NCBI GenBank assembly: GCA_945905925.1 | Contig: CAMDQN010000014.1 | Coordinates: 1 to 64,000, forward strand | DNA length: 64,000 nt | Reading direction: 5' to 3' | DNA from: Singulisphaera sp. GP187 | GTDB lineage: Bacteria > Planctomycetota > Planctomycetia > Gemmatales > Gemmataceae | Part shown: piece by piece, positions 9,687 through 18,512 of the stretch | How positions within the stretch are numbered: position 1 is the first letter of the stretch | Layout of the letters: each line of letters starts with the position of its first letter | The notes under the pieces: generated by a model | Databases searched by the model: none | Seen by the model: the letters and a program-made list of their open reading frames with translations, nothing else | Told to the model about the DNA's origin: nothing | Made by a program: the position numbers and the translations under genes

Positions 9687-10947
9687 GAATTGCCCGGTCT
9701 GCGATTCGATGAACACCGAACGCTTCTTGGTTCGGCGCGGTGTGCCAGTTCACCAGAACATGCTGTTCGACACGCCCGAAGCGGCCCGCGCCATCGCGCG
9801 CGGCGACCTCGAAATGCGCGTCTGCGGCGCGTGCGAGTTCGTGTTCAACGCGGCGTTCGACCCGGCCCTCGTGGACTACGGCCCCGCTTACGAGAACAGT
9901 CAGGACTGTTCCCCCGCGTTCAACGCTCACCTGGACGAATTAGCTGACCACATCGTGACGGGACGCGGTATTCGGACCGGCCGAATCGTCGAAATCGGGT
10001 GCGGTAAGGGAATGTTCCTCCGCAAGTTGCTCGCGCATCCAGAGTGCGCGTGCGACGCGATCGGCTTCGACCCCGCGTACATCGGCCCGGCGGAGCTCAT
10101 GGGTGGCCGGGCGCGATTCGTTACCGACTTCTACAACCCCGCGACCGCAGTGCCTGCTGACACGGTAACGTGCCGGCACGTGATCGAACACATCCCGGAG
10201 CCGCTCGACCTCTTGCGCACCGTGCGCGCCGGGGTCGGCGCGTCGGGCGGCACGCGCGTGTTCTTCGAGACGCCGTGCGCCGAGTGGATTTTGCGAAACC
10301 GCGTCCCGTGGGACTTCTTCTACGAACACTGCTCGCTGTTCACGGCGGGAAGTCTCGCGCTCGCGATGGAGCGCGCCGGGTTCGCGGTCACCGGGGTGCG
10401 ACACATCTTCGGCGGGCAATACCTGTGGGCGGAAGGCGAAGCGAAGAACCTCTCCCCCCAACCCCCTCCCCTAAGAAGGGAGGGGGAGAATGCCATTGAG
10501 AATCAAGTCGCGTATCTGGCGCGCGTTAGCTTTGCTCCCCCTCCCTTCTTAGGGGAGGGGGTTGGGGGGAGAGGTTCTGCCGCCCGCGCGTTCGCCACCG
10601 AGGAGCGTGAGCGCCGCGCCCACTGGGACGCGATCCTCACCGAAACGTGCCCACGCGGCCCGGTGTTCGCCTGGGGCGCTGGCGCGAAGGGCGTCACGTT
10701 CTGCAACCTCGCGGACCCGAACCGCACACGGCTCGCCGGCGTGATCGACGTGAACCCCGCGAAGCAAAACAAGTTTCTCCCGGGCACCGGGCACCCGATC
10801 GTTCCGCCGAACGCAGTGCGGGACGCTGCGGCGGTTCTTGTGTTCAACCCGAATTACCTCGCCGAAGTGCGCGCGATGATCGAGCAACTCGGCTCGCGCG
10901 CCGAAGTCATCGACCCCATGCAGGAGGCAGCGCCATGCAGCTCGTGA
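9676..10947 (+). CDS. Second sugar-type methyltransferase, carrying an in-frame palindromic insertion
   Basis: SAM-dependent methyltransferase of 423 residues related to the C-methyltransferase upstream. It has a zinc-binding N-terminus (CPVC...CGAC), VPVHQNMLF and a SAM-binding core IVEIGCGKGMFL. TCRHVIEHIPEPLDLL and YEHCSLF (the YHEH equivalent) follow, and a C-terminal Rossmann-like domain contains FAWGAGAKGVTF and VIDVNPAKQNKFLPGT. Between the two domains, residues of about 257-301 are encoded by a 134-bp palindromic element (10445-10578) and read as NLSPQPPPLRREGE ... PPPFLGEGVGGRG. The reading frame continues intact. GTG start inside the previous gene. Its target in the operon, a second C- or O-methylation, is unknown. 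Confidence 0.85.
   Translation: MPPKNCPVCDSMNTERFLVRRGVPVHQNMLFDTPEAARAIARGDLEMRVCGACEFVFNAAFDPALVDYGPAYENSQDCSPAFNAHLDELADHIVTGRGIRTGRIVEIGCGKGMFLRKLLAHPECACDAIGFDPAYIGPAELMGGRARFVTDFYNPATAVPADTVTCRHVIEHIPEPLDLLRTVRAGVGASGGTRVFFETPCAEWILRNRVPWDFFYEHCSLFTAGSLALAMERAGFAVTGVRHIFGGQYLWAEGEAKNLSPQPPPLRREGENAIENQVAYLARVSFAPPPFLGEGVGGRGSAARAFATEERERRAHWDAILTETCPRGPVFAWGAGAKGVTFCNLADPNRTRLAGVIDVNPAKQNKFLPGTGHPIVPPNAVRDAAAVLVFNPNYLAEVRAMIEQLGSRAEVIDPMQEAAPCSS
10445..10578. repeat. 134-bp palindromic element inside a gene, perfect 44-bp inverted arms
   Basis: The left arm 10445-10488 begins AGAACCTCTCCCCCCAACCC. The right arm 10535-10578 is its exact reverse complement, and 46 bases lie between. Each arm is itself partly self-complementary around CCCTAAGAAGGG. 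Relatives occur between genes at 27650-27750 (both arms, diverged) and 39953-39995 (one arm). The element is read through in frame as about 45 residues. Confidence 0.95.
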
Positions 10948-11702
10948 TCGACACCGACACCCGGACCGTGACCGCCGAAACCAACGGCGCGCGCGCGGTA
11001 CACCCACTCGACTCACCTGAAGCGTTCAGGCTCATCACCGAACACTGGGTCACCGTCGGTTGGACGCAAAAATACGCGTACAGTTTCACGTGGCTCGGGC
11101 GGCCAATCATTCAGTTGCCCGAGGACATGATCCGCATTCAAGAGATCATTCACCGGGTCAAGCCGGACGTGATCGTCGAAACCGGCGTCGCGCACGGCGG
11201 GTCGCTGATCTACTACGCGAGCCTGTGCAAAGCCACCGACCGCGGACGCGTGATCGGCGTGGACATCGAGATTCGCGCCCACAACCGCACCGCGATCGAA
11301 GCGCACCCGCTCACGAGTTACATCACGCTCATCGAGGGAAGTTCCACCGCGCCGGGAACCGTGGCACAGGTGCGCGAACTCATCCGGCCCGGCGAGCGCG
11401 TGCTTATCCTACTCGACTCGAACCACACGAAAGCACACGTGCGGGCAGAACTCGACGTGTACGCGGACCTCGTCAGCGACGGGTCGTACATCGTCGCGAC
11501 TGACGGGATTATGGGCGCACTGGCAGGGCGTCCGGGGTCGCAGCCAGGGTGGGACTGGGACAACCCCTCGGAAGCCGCCCGCGAGTTCGCTGAAGCCAAC
11601 CCACAGTTCAAACTCGAAGAGCCTGGGTTCTTGTTCAACGAAGGCAAGATCACGCAGCACGTCACTTACTGGCCGTCGGCGTACTTGCGCAAGGTCGCGT
11701 GA
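10935..11702 (+). CDS. CmcI-family SAM-dependent enzyme (cephalosporin hydroxylase / rhamnosyl O-methyltransferase family)
   Basis: 255-residue Rossmann-fold protein. Matching family features are IQEIIHRVKPDVIVETGVAHGGSLIYYASL, GRVIGVDIEIRAHNR, VLILLDSNHTKAHVRAELDVYADLVS and SYIVATDG. Members of this family methylate hydroxyls on sugars (mycobacterial rhamnosyl O-methyltransferases). The name 'cephalosporin hydroxylase' is historical. Its position as the last gene of the deoxysugar operon, overlapping the previous one by 13 bases, makes sugar O-methylation the best guess. The start is the ATG preceded by CAGGAGG. Confidence 0.85.
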   Translation: MQLVIDTDTRTVTAETNGARAVHPLDSPEAFRLITEHWVTVGWTQKYAYSFTWLGRPIIQLPEDMIRIQEIIHRVKPDVIVETGVAHGGSLIYYASLCKATDRGRVIGVDIEIRAHNRTAIEAHPLTSYITLIEGSSTAPGTVAQVRELIRPGERVLILLDSNHTKAHVRAELDVYADLVSDGSYIVATDGIMGALAGRPGSQPGWDWDNPSEAAREFAEANPQFKLEEPGFLFNEGKITQHVTYWPSAYLRKVA

Positions 11703-11815
11703 TATGGTGTTGGTCGGTGCCGCGTGCAGTGCGGCACGGCTATCCAACGCGAAAAACCGTCCCCGACAATCCGCCGCCATTACATTCCGTGGGATGTGAT
11801 TTCGGCAAGCAGCAC
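11703..11815. other. Convergent gap
   Basis: The end of the sugar operon meets the end of the minus-strand glycosyltransferase here. GGTGCCGCGTGCAGTGCGGCACGGC near 11717-11741 can fold into a short hairpin and is a candidate terminator. It has no T-run. Confidence 0.4.
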
Positions 11816-13282
11816 CTACTTCGGGGCGAACTTGCGGCCCGCGAGGAGGCGCTTCGCGACTCGGAGCGGGCGTTTCAGTGACCACCGCCGTTCTTCCCGT
11901 AGTTGCTCGTCGCGTTCTTGGACCCGCTTGTCCAGATCGTGGATAAGCTCCTCCCGCTCCTCCCGCTCCTCCCGGAGCCGAGTCACGGTCTGAAGCAACT
12001 CGCCGTGCCCCAAGTGGAGCCGGAGGATGGCGCGATCGCGCTCGTCACACACGTAGGCGAGGTCGGCAATCTTCATCGCGGCGACCTGGCCATCGTTCTC
12101 GGATCCGGAGTACGGAACCGGTTGGTTCCGGTAGTTCAGCAGGTGTTCACACAACCGCGCGGCCCCGGCCACGTCTGAGACGCCAAACGCAGCCGCGTCC
12201 AGGTGCAGGTAGGTGCCGTCGAACCCCAACCGGGACGGCCGCAATTGCACTGGCGCCGGGGCGCGGTACGGGGTGCCGGCGAGTTCGGTGTCGAACCACG
12301 CCTGTAGTTCGGGCACGTCCGCCAGTGACGCGCGAACGGCCGCCAGCGCCGCGGGCCAGTCGGACTCTGCCACTCTCGCGCCGGCCACGCACGCGGACGC
12401 CAAGGCGCGCCGGTCCAGGTTCGCCGCGAGTTCCGGGAACAGGGTCCGTTTGGCGAACGCGAACGCATCAGCGACCGGGACCTGCGGAAACACGGGCAGG
12501 TCCGGCACCGTCGGTTCAGACCGCAGCCCGTCGCGCGCGTTGAGGGCGTGGAACTCGCGGTCGATCGCGTTGCGTCCGCGGTGGAACAGCGTCGCGATCC
12601 CGTTGCTCGCGCCGGACTGACCGGATACGCCCATCGGCACGGTCGTGGAGATGTAGCGCCCGGCTGCGTGCGCGACGGCGAACCCGGAATACACGTCCGG
12701 AACCGGGTGCGGGAACACGCGCCCGGTGAGCCGGCGCAGGTCCGTGAGCACGTCGCGGTGGACCGCCGAGTTGTACAGCATCGGCAGTGCCGTGTAGAAC
12801 TCGCGGAACGCGACCACTTCGCGAATCGCTCCGCGCCCGTCGCGCTCGGCCCTCTCACACCTGAACGGTAGTCGGAGGTAATCGCCCTGCCCAGGGAGCG
12901 CGATGTTCGGCCACGTGTAGAACGCTGGCTCCCACCGGATCGCCTTCGTTCGCGTCTCGCGTGCGACCCAATCCAGTTCGGCCAGCGCGTGTCGGAGCAG
13001 TCCGTCATCGTCACCGATGAGAACGACGTACTCGCCTTGCGCGTGCGAGACGGCGAACTCCCAACTGTTGCTCATCGCCACCGGTTCGGGGGTGCGCACG
13101 TACCGCACCTTCGGCGACCCGGCCTCCTCGACGACGGCCCGCGTCGCGGGCGAACTACAGTTGTCCGAGACGATGATCTCGTAATCGTCGAACGACTGAT
13201 CCAGGCACGTGCGCAGCGCAAACCGGAGCGTCTCGGCGCGTTCGCGCGTCGGGATCACCACACTGAATTTCACGGCAGACAT
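11816..13282 (-). CDS. Family 2 glycosyltransferase with C-terminal coiled coil
   Basis: 488 residues. The N-terminal GT-A domain shows FSVVIPTRERAETL, IIVSDNCSSP and VLIGDDDGLL (the metal-binding DxD-like DDD). The middle is unlike well-known members. The C-terminus is highly charged (EEREEREELIHDLDKRVQERDEQL) and should form a coiled coil before a basic end. ATG at 13282 was preferred to the longer frame because the beta-strand VVIPT follows at once. No membrane segment is seen, so it is probably a cytoplasmic or peripherally bound transferase for glycan assembly. It faces the deoxysugar operon and could use its product, but that is inference. Confidence 0.87.
   Translation of the reverse strand: MSAVKFSVVIPTRERAETLRFALRTCLDQSFDDYEIIVSDNCSSPATRAVVEEAGSPKVRYVRTPEPVAMSNSWEFAVSHAQGEYVVLIGDDDGLLRHALAELDWVARETRTKAIRWEPAFYTWPNIALPGQGDYLRLPFRCERAERDGRGAIREVVAFREFYTALPMLYNSAVHRDVLTDLRRLTGRVFPHPVPDVYSGFAVAHAAGRYISTTVPMGVSGQSGASNGIATLFHRGRNAIDREFHALNARDGLRSEPTVPDLPVFPQVPVADAFAFAKRTLFPELAANLDRRALASACVAGARVAESDWPAALAAVRASLADVPELQAWFDTELAGTPYRAPAPVQLRPSRLGFDGTYLHLDAAAFGVSDVAGAARLCEHLLNYRNQPVPYSGSENDGQVAAMKIADLAYVCDERDRAILRLHLGHGELLQTVTRLREEREEREELIHDLDKRVQERDEQLREERRWSLKRPLRVAKRLLAGRKFAPK
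11948..11974 (-). repeat. 9-bp tandem repeat (three copies) coding for the coiled coil
   Basis: CTCCTCCCG is repeated three times without interruption and encodes the EERE run in the glycosyltransferase tail. Copy number could vary without a frameshift. Confidence 0.8.
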
Positions 13283-13412
13283 TGTGTCCCCCCGCACGGC
13301 GGTCGGCACCACGAGCGACTCACTCGAGAGAATGCGAGGGTGTAGCAAATGCCCACGAAACGAGCAACCCCAACCCGTCGCGGTCAGGGTTGTGCACGAA
13401 CCGTAAAGCGGC

Positions 13413-15227
13413 TCATTTCGCTGGTTTGAGCACGATCTGGCGGAGGTCCATCACCGCGGCGCCCGGCTTGGTCTTCGCCTTCACGGTCATCGTGTAGCGC
13501 CCGGCCTTCTCGACCTTCAGTGTGCCGACCTCGCGCGCCTCGAATGCCTGGAAACCGCCCGTGTCCTTCACGGTGAACGCGAGCTTCTCGGCACCAACGG
13601 CGAGTTCGACTTCTGAACCGCCGCTGCCTTTCCCACACCCTTGCAGCACTTCCACGGTGAACGTACCGCCCTTCTCCACGGTGAAGTCGAAAGTCGCGTA
13701 GTCGTCCTTGTTTACCCAGAACCCGAGCGTGTTCTTGTGCGGCAGCGGCTCGAACCGCAACATCACGCCATTCACCAATGCGGTCCGCGCGTGCATCGTG
13801 ATGACGCCGTCCTTGTTCGGCGGGTTCGGTTTGTAGTCCGCGTTCGGGGTTGGCATCTTCGCGCCGACTTCCTTGCGCCACTTGTCGAGTTCGGCCGCGA
13901 GTTCCTTCGCGATCTCTGGGTTCGCCACGATCAGGTTCCGGCTCTCGGAAAGATCCTTCTTCACATCAAACAGTTCGCGGCGTCCGTCCTCGTAAAACTC
14001 GATGAGTTTGTAATCGCCGCGACGCACCGCGCCGCCCGGCCGCGAGCCTTGATTCGCGTAGTGCGGATAATGCCAGAAGACGGGCCACTCCTTCATCCTC
14101 ACACCCTGGAAGATCGGTACGAGTGAGCGGCCGTCACGCGGCTTGCCGGCCACATCAGGGTCGTTCAGTGGCGGAGTGGTCGCCTTCAGGATGGTCTCGA
14201 AGAAGTCGTTGCTGTTCGCGACCTCGTTCGTGACCGTGCCGTCCTTGATCATCGCGGGCCATTTCATGACGCACGCGACCCGCACGCCGCCTTCGTAGAG
14301 GTAGCCCTTTCCTTCGCGCAGGGGGGCGTTGCTAGTCGGCGCGAACGGCATCCCCTCGAGTGTCGCGAGGCCGCCGTTGTCGCTCGTGAAGATGACGAGC
14401 GTGTTGTCGCTCAACTTCAGGTCGTCGAGTTTCTTGAGCACGCGCCCTACGGCTTCGTCCATGCTCTCGACCATCGCCGCGTACACCGGGTTACTCTGCT
14501 TGCCGTGAGTCGGCGTCACCTTGTACTTGTCGGTGACGCTCTGCTTCGCGCGTAGCGGCGTGTGAACGCCATAGTGCGGCAGGTAGAGGAAGAACCGCTT
14601 GTCCTTGTTCTTCTCGATGAACTTCTCCGCCTCTGCCGCGAGCCGGTCAGTGAGGTACTCGCCGTCTTCGGCTTTCTCCAGGCCCGGCATCTTGCCCTGT
14701 TTATTCTCGAACGGGCTGAAGTAGCTTCGCGGCGTACCGGTTTGATCGCCCGCGATATTCACGTCGAAGCCGTGCTTCTCCGGTTCGAACCCGGTGCCAC
14801 CAAGGTGCCACTTGCCCATCAGTGCGGTGACGTAGCCGCGCTTCTTGAGCGCGGTCGCGATAGTCGTCTCTTCGAGTGGAAGTTCGTTGCTGATCTCGGA
14901 CCGCTTGAGGCGCTGGTCGGCTGTGTCTTTACGCCCGGGAATCCAGTCGGTGATGTTCATGCGTTGGGGATAGCGGCCGGTCATGATACTGGCCCGCGTC
15001 GGCGAGCAGACCGGGCACGCGGCGTAGAAGTCGGTGAAACGCAGTCCTTCTTTCGCCATCCGGTCGATGTTCGGAGTCTTGTAGAACGTGCTGCCGTAGC
15101 AGCCGAGATCGCGTTGCCCGAGGTCGTCGATGACGATCAGCACGACGTTGGGCTGTTTCTCCGCGGCGCGTGCCGAAGGGAATGAGCCACAGAGGCACAG
15201 AGACACCGATAGGAGGAAACGAAACAC
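13413..15227 (-). CDS. Secreted sulfatase, formylglycine type
   Basis: Sulfate ester hydrolase of 604 residues with an N-terminal signal peptide ending SARAAE. NVVLIVIDDLG holds the metal-binding Asp pair. CSPTRAS is the C-x-P-x-R motif whose Cys becomes formylglycine, and TGRYPQR, MGKWHLG and FTSDNGG complete the arylsulfatase signature. The body ends near residue 450, and the last 120 residues look like a beta-sandwich. Family members cleave sulfate from polysaccharides, but the substrate is not predictable here. The start is a GTG. An anaerobic or aerobic formylglycine-generating enzyme is not in the window. Confidence 0.92.
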   Translation of the reverse strand: MFRFLLSVSLCLCGSFPSARAAEKQPNVVLIVIDDLGQRDLGCYGSTFYKTPNIDRMAKEGLRFTDFYAACPVCSPTRASIMTGRYPQRMNITDWIPGRKDTADQRLKRSEISNELPLEETTIATALKKRGYVTALMGKWHLGGTGFEPEKHGFDVNIAGDQTGTPRSYFSPFENKQGKMPGLEKAEDGEYLTDRLAAEAEKFIEKNKDKRFFLYLPHYGVHTPLRAKQSVTDKYKVTPTHGKQSNPVYAAMVESMDEAVGRVLKKLDDLKLSDNTLVIFTSDNGGLATLEGMPFAPTSNAPLREGKGYLYEGGVRVACVMKWPAMIKDGTVTNEVANSNDFFETILKATTPPLNDPDVAGKPRDGRSLVPIFQGVRMKEWPVFWHYPHYANQGSRPGGAVRRGDYKLIEFYEDGRRELFDVKKDLSESRNLIVANPEIAKELAAELDKWRKEVGAKMPTPNADYKPNPPNKDGVITMHARTALVNGVMLRFEPLPHKNTLGFWVNKDDYATFDFTVEKGGTFTVEVLQGCGKGSGGSEVELAVGAEKLAFTVKDTGGFQAFEAREVGTLKVEKAGRYTMTVKAKTKPGAAVMDLRQIVLKPAK

Positions 15228-15431
15228 GTAATCACCTGGAGAGAAGCAACATGACGGGACATGCAGATTTCAACGCAGTCGCGCGCGGATTGCAAATCTC
15301 TTCTGGTCCGTGGTCCGCAAGATCATCTTGAGACCCCAGAAGCGGAAGATTCCGATTGCGGGCACGTCCGTTTGAGATTACCTTCACACAACTCTACTCA
15401 TAGCCCACATCATCTTCACTGGGGAGGAGTC
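15228..15431. other. Divergent intergenic region
   Basis: Between the sulfatase and the pseudopilin. Lower in GC than its neighbours, as expected for promoters. No individual promoter could be called. GGGGAGGAG immediately before 15432 is the ribosome binding site of the pseudopilin gene. Confidence 0.5.
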
Positions 15432-16517
15432 ATGTCCGGGTTCCACTCACATCATCGAACCCGATCCACCGGGTTCACGTTGATCGAGTTGTTGGTGGTG
15501 ATCGCGATCATTGCGATTCTCATAGGGCTACTGCTTCCCGCCGTGCAGAAGGTTCGTGAAGCAGCCAGCCGCATGAAGTGTTCGAACAACCTCAAGCAGG
15601 TCGGGTTGGCGATCCACAACTATCACGACGCGAACGGCACGTTCCCGCCCGCCACGACGCGCACTCCTGGTCAGTCCTGGCAGCACGGTCCGACATGGTG
15701 GGTGTACACGCTTCCCTACATCGAACAGGACAACGTCTACAAGAAGTCAACGTTCACCACGACCGGCGGCGTGAACGCCACGTTCTGGTTTGCCGACACG
15801 GGTGCAGTCAATAAGGCCGCCTACGACGGGATCGCGTTCCCGATGACCCGGTGCCCGTCCAGTCCTCTTCCCGAGTGGAACATCATCAACGGGGCACAGT
15901 ACAAGGGGTACGAGCCGACCTACACCTGCATCCTCGGCTCCGATGTCCACCGCTCGGCTGACACGTCGGCGCGGAACGGTGCGATTTCAGACGGCGGGGT
16001 GATCGGTCTGCGCATGAACCCCCAAGACGCCACCCGCATGGCGCAGGTCACCGACGGCACCTCCAACACGATCATGGTCGGTGAGCAATCCGACTGGTCT
16101 AACCCGCGACAAGCGATGGTCGATCTGGGTGGCGGCAATCTACAAGACATCTATTCCGACATCCGCAGTTCGGACAGTCGCGGGGCGTTCATGGGCACCT
16201 CGCACACGACCCAACCGAATGGCCCCGGCTCGCTGGGCAACCCGGTCACCGCAGCCTCGTGCGGCGGAACCGGGGTCGTCAACTGCCAACGATGCTACAA
16301 CACGACCACGGTGGTCTGGCCGATCGGACGCAAAGCGTACCAGTTCGCTTCGATGGGCGACCAGCGATGCGGCACGCCGCTCCAGTCGGCCCACCAGGGC
16401 GGGGCGATGATGCTGTTCGCCGACGGACACATCCAGTTCCTGACCGAAGCCACCACCGTCGCCACGCTCAAGAACCTCGTGGACAAGGACGACGGCAACG
16501 TCACCAACGTGCCGTAA
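15432..16517 (+). CDS. DUF1559 pseudopilin-like protein (H-X9-DG type)
   Basis: 361 residues with a type IV pilin-like N-terminus. Prepilin cleavage is expected after the Gly in TGFTLIELL, followed by a hydrophobic helix ([17 protein letters not shown]) and [16 protein letters not shown]. The DUF1559 body has [11 protein letters not shown] and a [12 protein letters not shown] segment. The tail carries the H-X9-DG signature in [13 protein letters not shown]. Planctomycete genomes hold large numbers of these genes, and their function is not established. Surface or secretion-associated pseudopilins are likely. It is followed 90 bp later by a lipoprotein gene, the usual pairing. Confidence 0.92.
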   Translation: MSGFHSHHRTRSTGFTLIELLVVIAIIAILIGLLLPAVQKVREAASRMKCSNNLKQVGLAIHNYHDANGTFPPATTRTPGQSWQHGPTWWVYTLPYIEQDNVYKKSTFTTTGGVNATFWFADTGAVNKAAYDGIAFPMTRCPSSPLPEWNIINGAQYKGYEPTYTCILGSDVHRSADTSARNGAISDGGVIGLRMNPQDATRMAQVTDGTSNTIMVGEQSDWSNPRQAMVDLGGGNLQDIYSDIRSSDSRGAFMGTSHTTQPNGPGSLGNPVTAASCGGTGVVNCQRCYNTTTVVWPIGRKAYQFASMGDQRCGTPLQSAHQGGAMMLFADGHIQFLTEATTVATLKNLVDKDDGNVTNVP

Positions 16518-16594
16518 CCACACACACCGTTCCTCGACTCTTCCGCCTCGGCGTTGTTATCAACGCCGGGGCGGGCGCGTCCCGTCACCAACTC

Positions 16595-16600
16595 GGAGGA
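16595..16600 (+). promoter_or_regulatory. Ribosome binding site selecting a TTG start
   Basis: GGAGGA lies seven bases before TTG at 16608. The upstream in-frame start at 16554 has no such site and would put 18 non-hydrophobic residues before the lipoprotein signal. Confidence 0.7.
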
Positions 16601-16607
16601 AGTTCCC

Positions 16608-17033
16608 TTGTCTCTCTCGTTCTCCGGCTTCCGGTTCGTCGGCGTTCCCGTGTTCGCGGCCGGGTTGCTGTTTCTGACCGCCTGCGCCAAACCCATCCCG
16701 CCGGCGGGGGAAGTATCCGGGAAGGTGACATTCAAGAACGTGCCGGTGGTTGAAGGGATCGTGTCGTTCACGAGCGCGGGCACCGGGTCCGGGAGCGAGG
16801 GCGAGGTGAAGAACGGGGACTACAAGCTCACATCGACGCTGCCGCCGGGCGAGTACAAGGTCGCGGTGATGCCGATCGTTGTTCGCCAACAGGACGGCGG
16901 CAAAGGCCCGGAGGTGGGTATGGACAAACCGGCCCCAGACATCCCAGGGAAGTACCGCGTCGTCGGGACGACCGACCTGACGGTGACCGTCAAGGAAGGA
17001 AAGAACGAGCTGAACTTCGACCTGAAGCCGTGA
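16608..17033 (+). CDS. Small lipoprotein paired with the DUF1559 gene
   Basis: 141 residues. The N-terminal hydrophobic stretch ends in the lipobox LTAC, so the mature protein should be lipid-anchored at Cys. The rest resembles a carboxypeptidase-regulatory/transthyretin-like beta sandwich: GEVSGKVTFKNVPVVEGIVSF, then LPPGEYKVAV and a final VTVKEGKNELNFDL. Such small proteins commonly sit directly after DUF1559 genes in planctomycetes, and their role is unknown. The start is TTG, chosen from the ribosome binding site. Confidence 0.82.
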   Translation: MSLSFSGFRFVGVPVFAAGLLFLTACAKPIPPAGEVSGKVTFKNVPVVEGIVSFTSAGTGSGSEGEVKNGDYKLTSTLPPGEYKVAVMPIVVRQQDGGKGPEVGMDKPAPDIPGKYRVVGTTDLTVTVKEGKNELNFDLKP

Positions 17034-17042
17034 CCGGTCGCC

Positions 17043-18455
17043 TTAAGCGATGATCTCCTTGATCGCGCTGCCGTGGTCGATGTCGAGGCGCTTGCGGCCG
17101 GGGATTTCGAGTTTGCGCGAGTCCAGCCCGAGTTGATGCAGAATGGTCGCGTGGACGTCGGTCACGTAGTGCCGATCTTCCACTGCGTGGAAGCCGATTT
17201 CGTCCGTCGCGCCGTGAACGATCCCGCCCTTCAACCCGCCACCGGCCATCCACACCGAGAAGCCGTAGATGTGGTGGTCGCGACCGTCGCTGCCCTGCGT
17301 CCCCGGCGTGCGACCGAACTCCGTGCAGAACACCACGATCGTATCCTTCAGTAGCCCCGTGCGTTTCAGGTCTTTCAACAGCCCGCCGATCGGTTGATCC
17401 ACCGCGAGGCAGTTCCGCGTGTGGTTCGCCTTCAGGCCGCCGTGAGCGTCCCACACACCCGCACCGCCGGCTCCGTGCTGAATCTGAATGAACCGCACGC
17501 CGCGTTCCACCAACCGCCGCGACGCGAGCAGTTGCATCCCGAACGCTTTGGTTTCGTTGCGGTCGATGCCGTACAGTTTCTTCGTCTCCTCAGTCTCCTT
17601 GCCAAAATCGAGCAACTCCGGCAGCGACTTCTGCATCTTGAACGCGAGTTCGTAACTCTTGATGCGCGCGTCCAACGCGGCGTCACCGGGGTACTCCTTC
17701 TCGCGGAGCTTGTTGAGTTTTCCGGATAGCTCGAAGCCGGCTTTCTGCTCGGCAGTAGTTACAGGCACCTCCGGCTTGCCGTAGTCGAGCGGGTTCGCGG
17801 GATCGACGCGAATCGGCACCGCGTCGTGCGCCGGCCCGAGGTAGTGCCCGTCCTTGATGTTCCAGTATTCGCGGTTGCCCATCGAGACGAACTGCGGCAG
17901 GTTGTCGTTGAGCGACCCGAGACCGTAATGCACCCACGCGCCGAGCGTTGGGTACTCGCCGTCGAGCATGTGCCGCCCGGTGTGGAACTGCGTCTGCGCG
18001 CCGTGGTTGTCGTCGGTCGTCCACATCGAGCGAATTAACGCGATGTCGTCGATGCACGACCCGGTGTGCGGCAGCCAGTCGCTTACCTCGATGCCGGACT
18101 TGCCGTACTTCTTAAAGCCGACTTGCAGTGGATACAGTTTGTTGCGCTGTTGGCCGTTCGCGTCGTTGATGACGGTGACGCGCGCGAGCGCGAGCTTCTC
18201 CGGGTCTTGCGCGTCCGGGACCGGGGATTCTTTGATGGTCTTCCCCGCGAACTTCGTGAGCGCCGGTTTCGGGTCGAACGTCTCCATGTGCGAGACGCCG
18301 CCGTTCATGAACAACCAGATGACGCTCTTGGCTTTCGGGGCGTGGTGCGGTTTACCGTCCGGCGGCGCCCACTTCGCGTCGGCGCAGTAGCCGTCGCGGT
18401 GGAGCATGGCCGCGAGCGCCACCCCGGAGAAGCCGAAGAAGTTCCGACGATCCAT
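17043..18455 (-). CDS. DUF1501 protein
   Basis: 470 residues. The N-terminus [18 protein letters not shown] is a Tat-like signal typical of the family (here with RR). The body has the DUF1501 features: [20 protein letters not shown], a segment ending [12 protein letters not shown] and [30 protein letters not shown] and [19 protein letters not shown] follow. The fold is alkaline-phosphatase/sulfatase-like, but no activity is known. It lies 57 bp downstream of the PSD1 gene, the standard planctomycete two-gene unit, and the two proteins are presumed to work together. Confidence 0.93.
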   Translation of the reverse strand: MDRRNFFGFSGVALAAMLHRDGYCADAKWAPPDGKPHHAPKAKSVIWLFMNGGVSHMETFDPKPALTKFAGKTIKESPVPDAQDPEKLALARVTVINDANGQQRNKLYPLQVGFKKYGKSGIEVSDWLPHTGSCIDDIALIRSMWTTDDNHGAQTQFHTGRHMLDGEYPTLGAWVHYGLGSLNDNLPQFVSMGNREYWNIKDGHYLGPAHDAVPIRVDPANPLDYGKPEVPVTTAEQKAGFELSGKLNKLREKEYPGDAALDARIKSYELAFKMQKSLPELLDFGKETEETKKLYGIDRNETKAFGMQLLASRRLVERGVRFIQIQHGAGGAGVWDAHGGLKANHTRNCLAVDQPIGGLLKDLKRTGLLKDTIVVFCTEFGRTPGTQGSDGRDHHIYGFSVWMAGGGLKGGIVHGATDEIGFHAVEDRHYVTDVHATILHQLGLDSRKLEIPGRKRLDIDHGSAIKEIIA

Positions 18456-18479
18456 AAAGCACCAAGAAGTGGGAGGTAT

Positions 18480-18500
18480 ATTTTTAGCCCTGGAAGGGCG
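18480..18500 (-). repeat. AGCCCTGGAAGGGC short palindrome
   Basis: Sits between the PSD1 and DUF1501 genes. The core AGCCCTG-AAGGGCG also occurs at 61253-61266 in a larger inverted repeat. Confidence 0.55.
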
Positions 18501-18512
18501 GCGAAGACAAAG

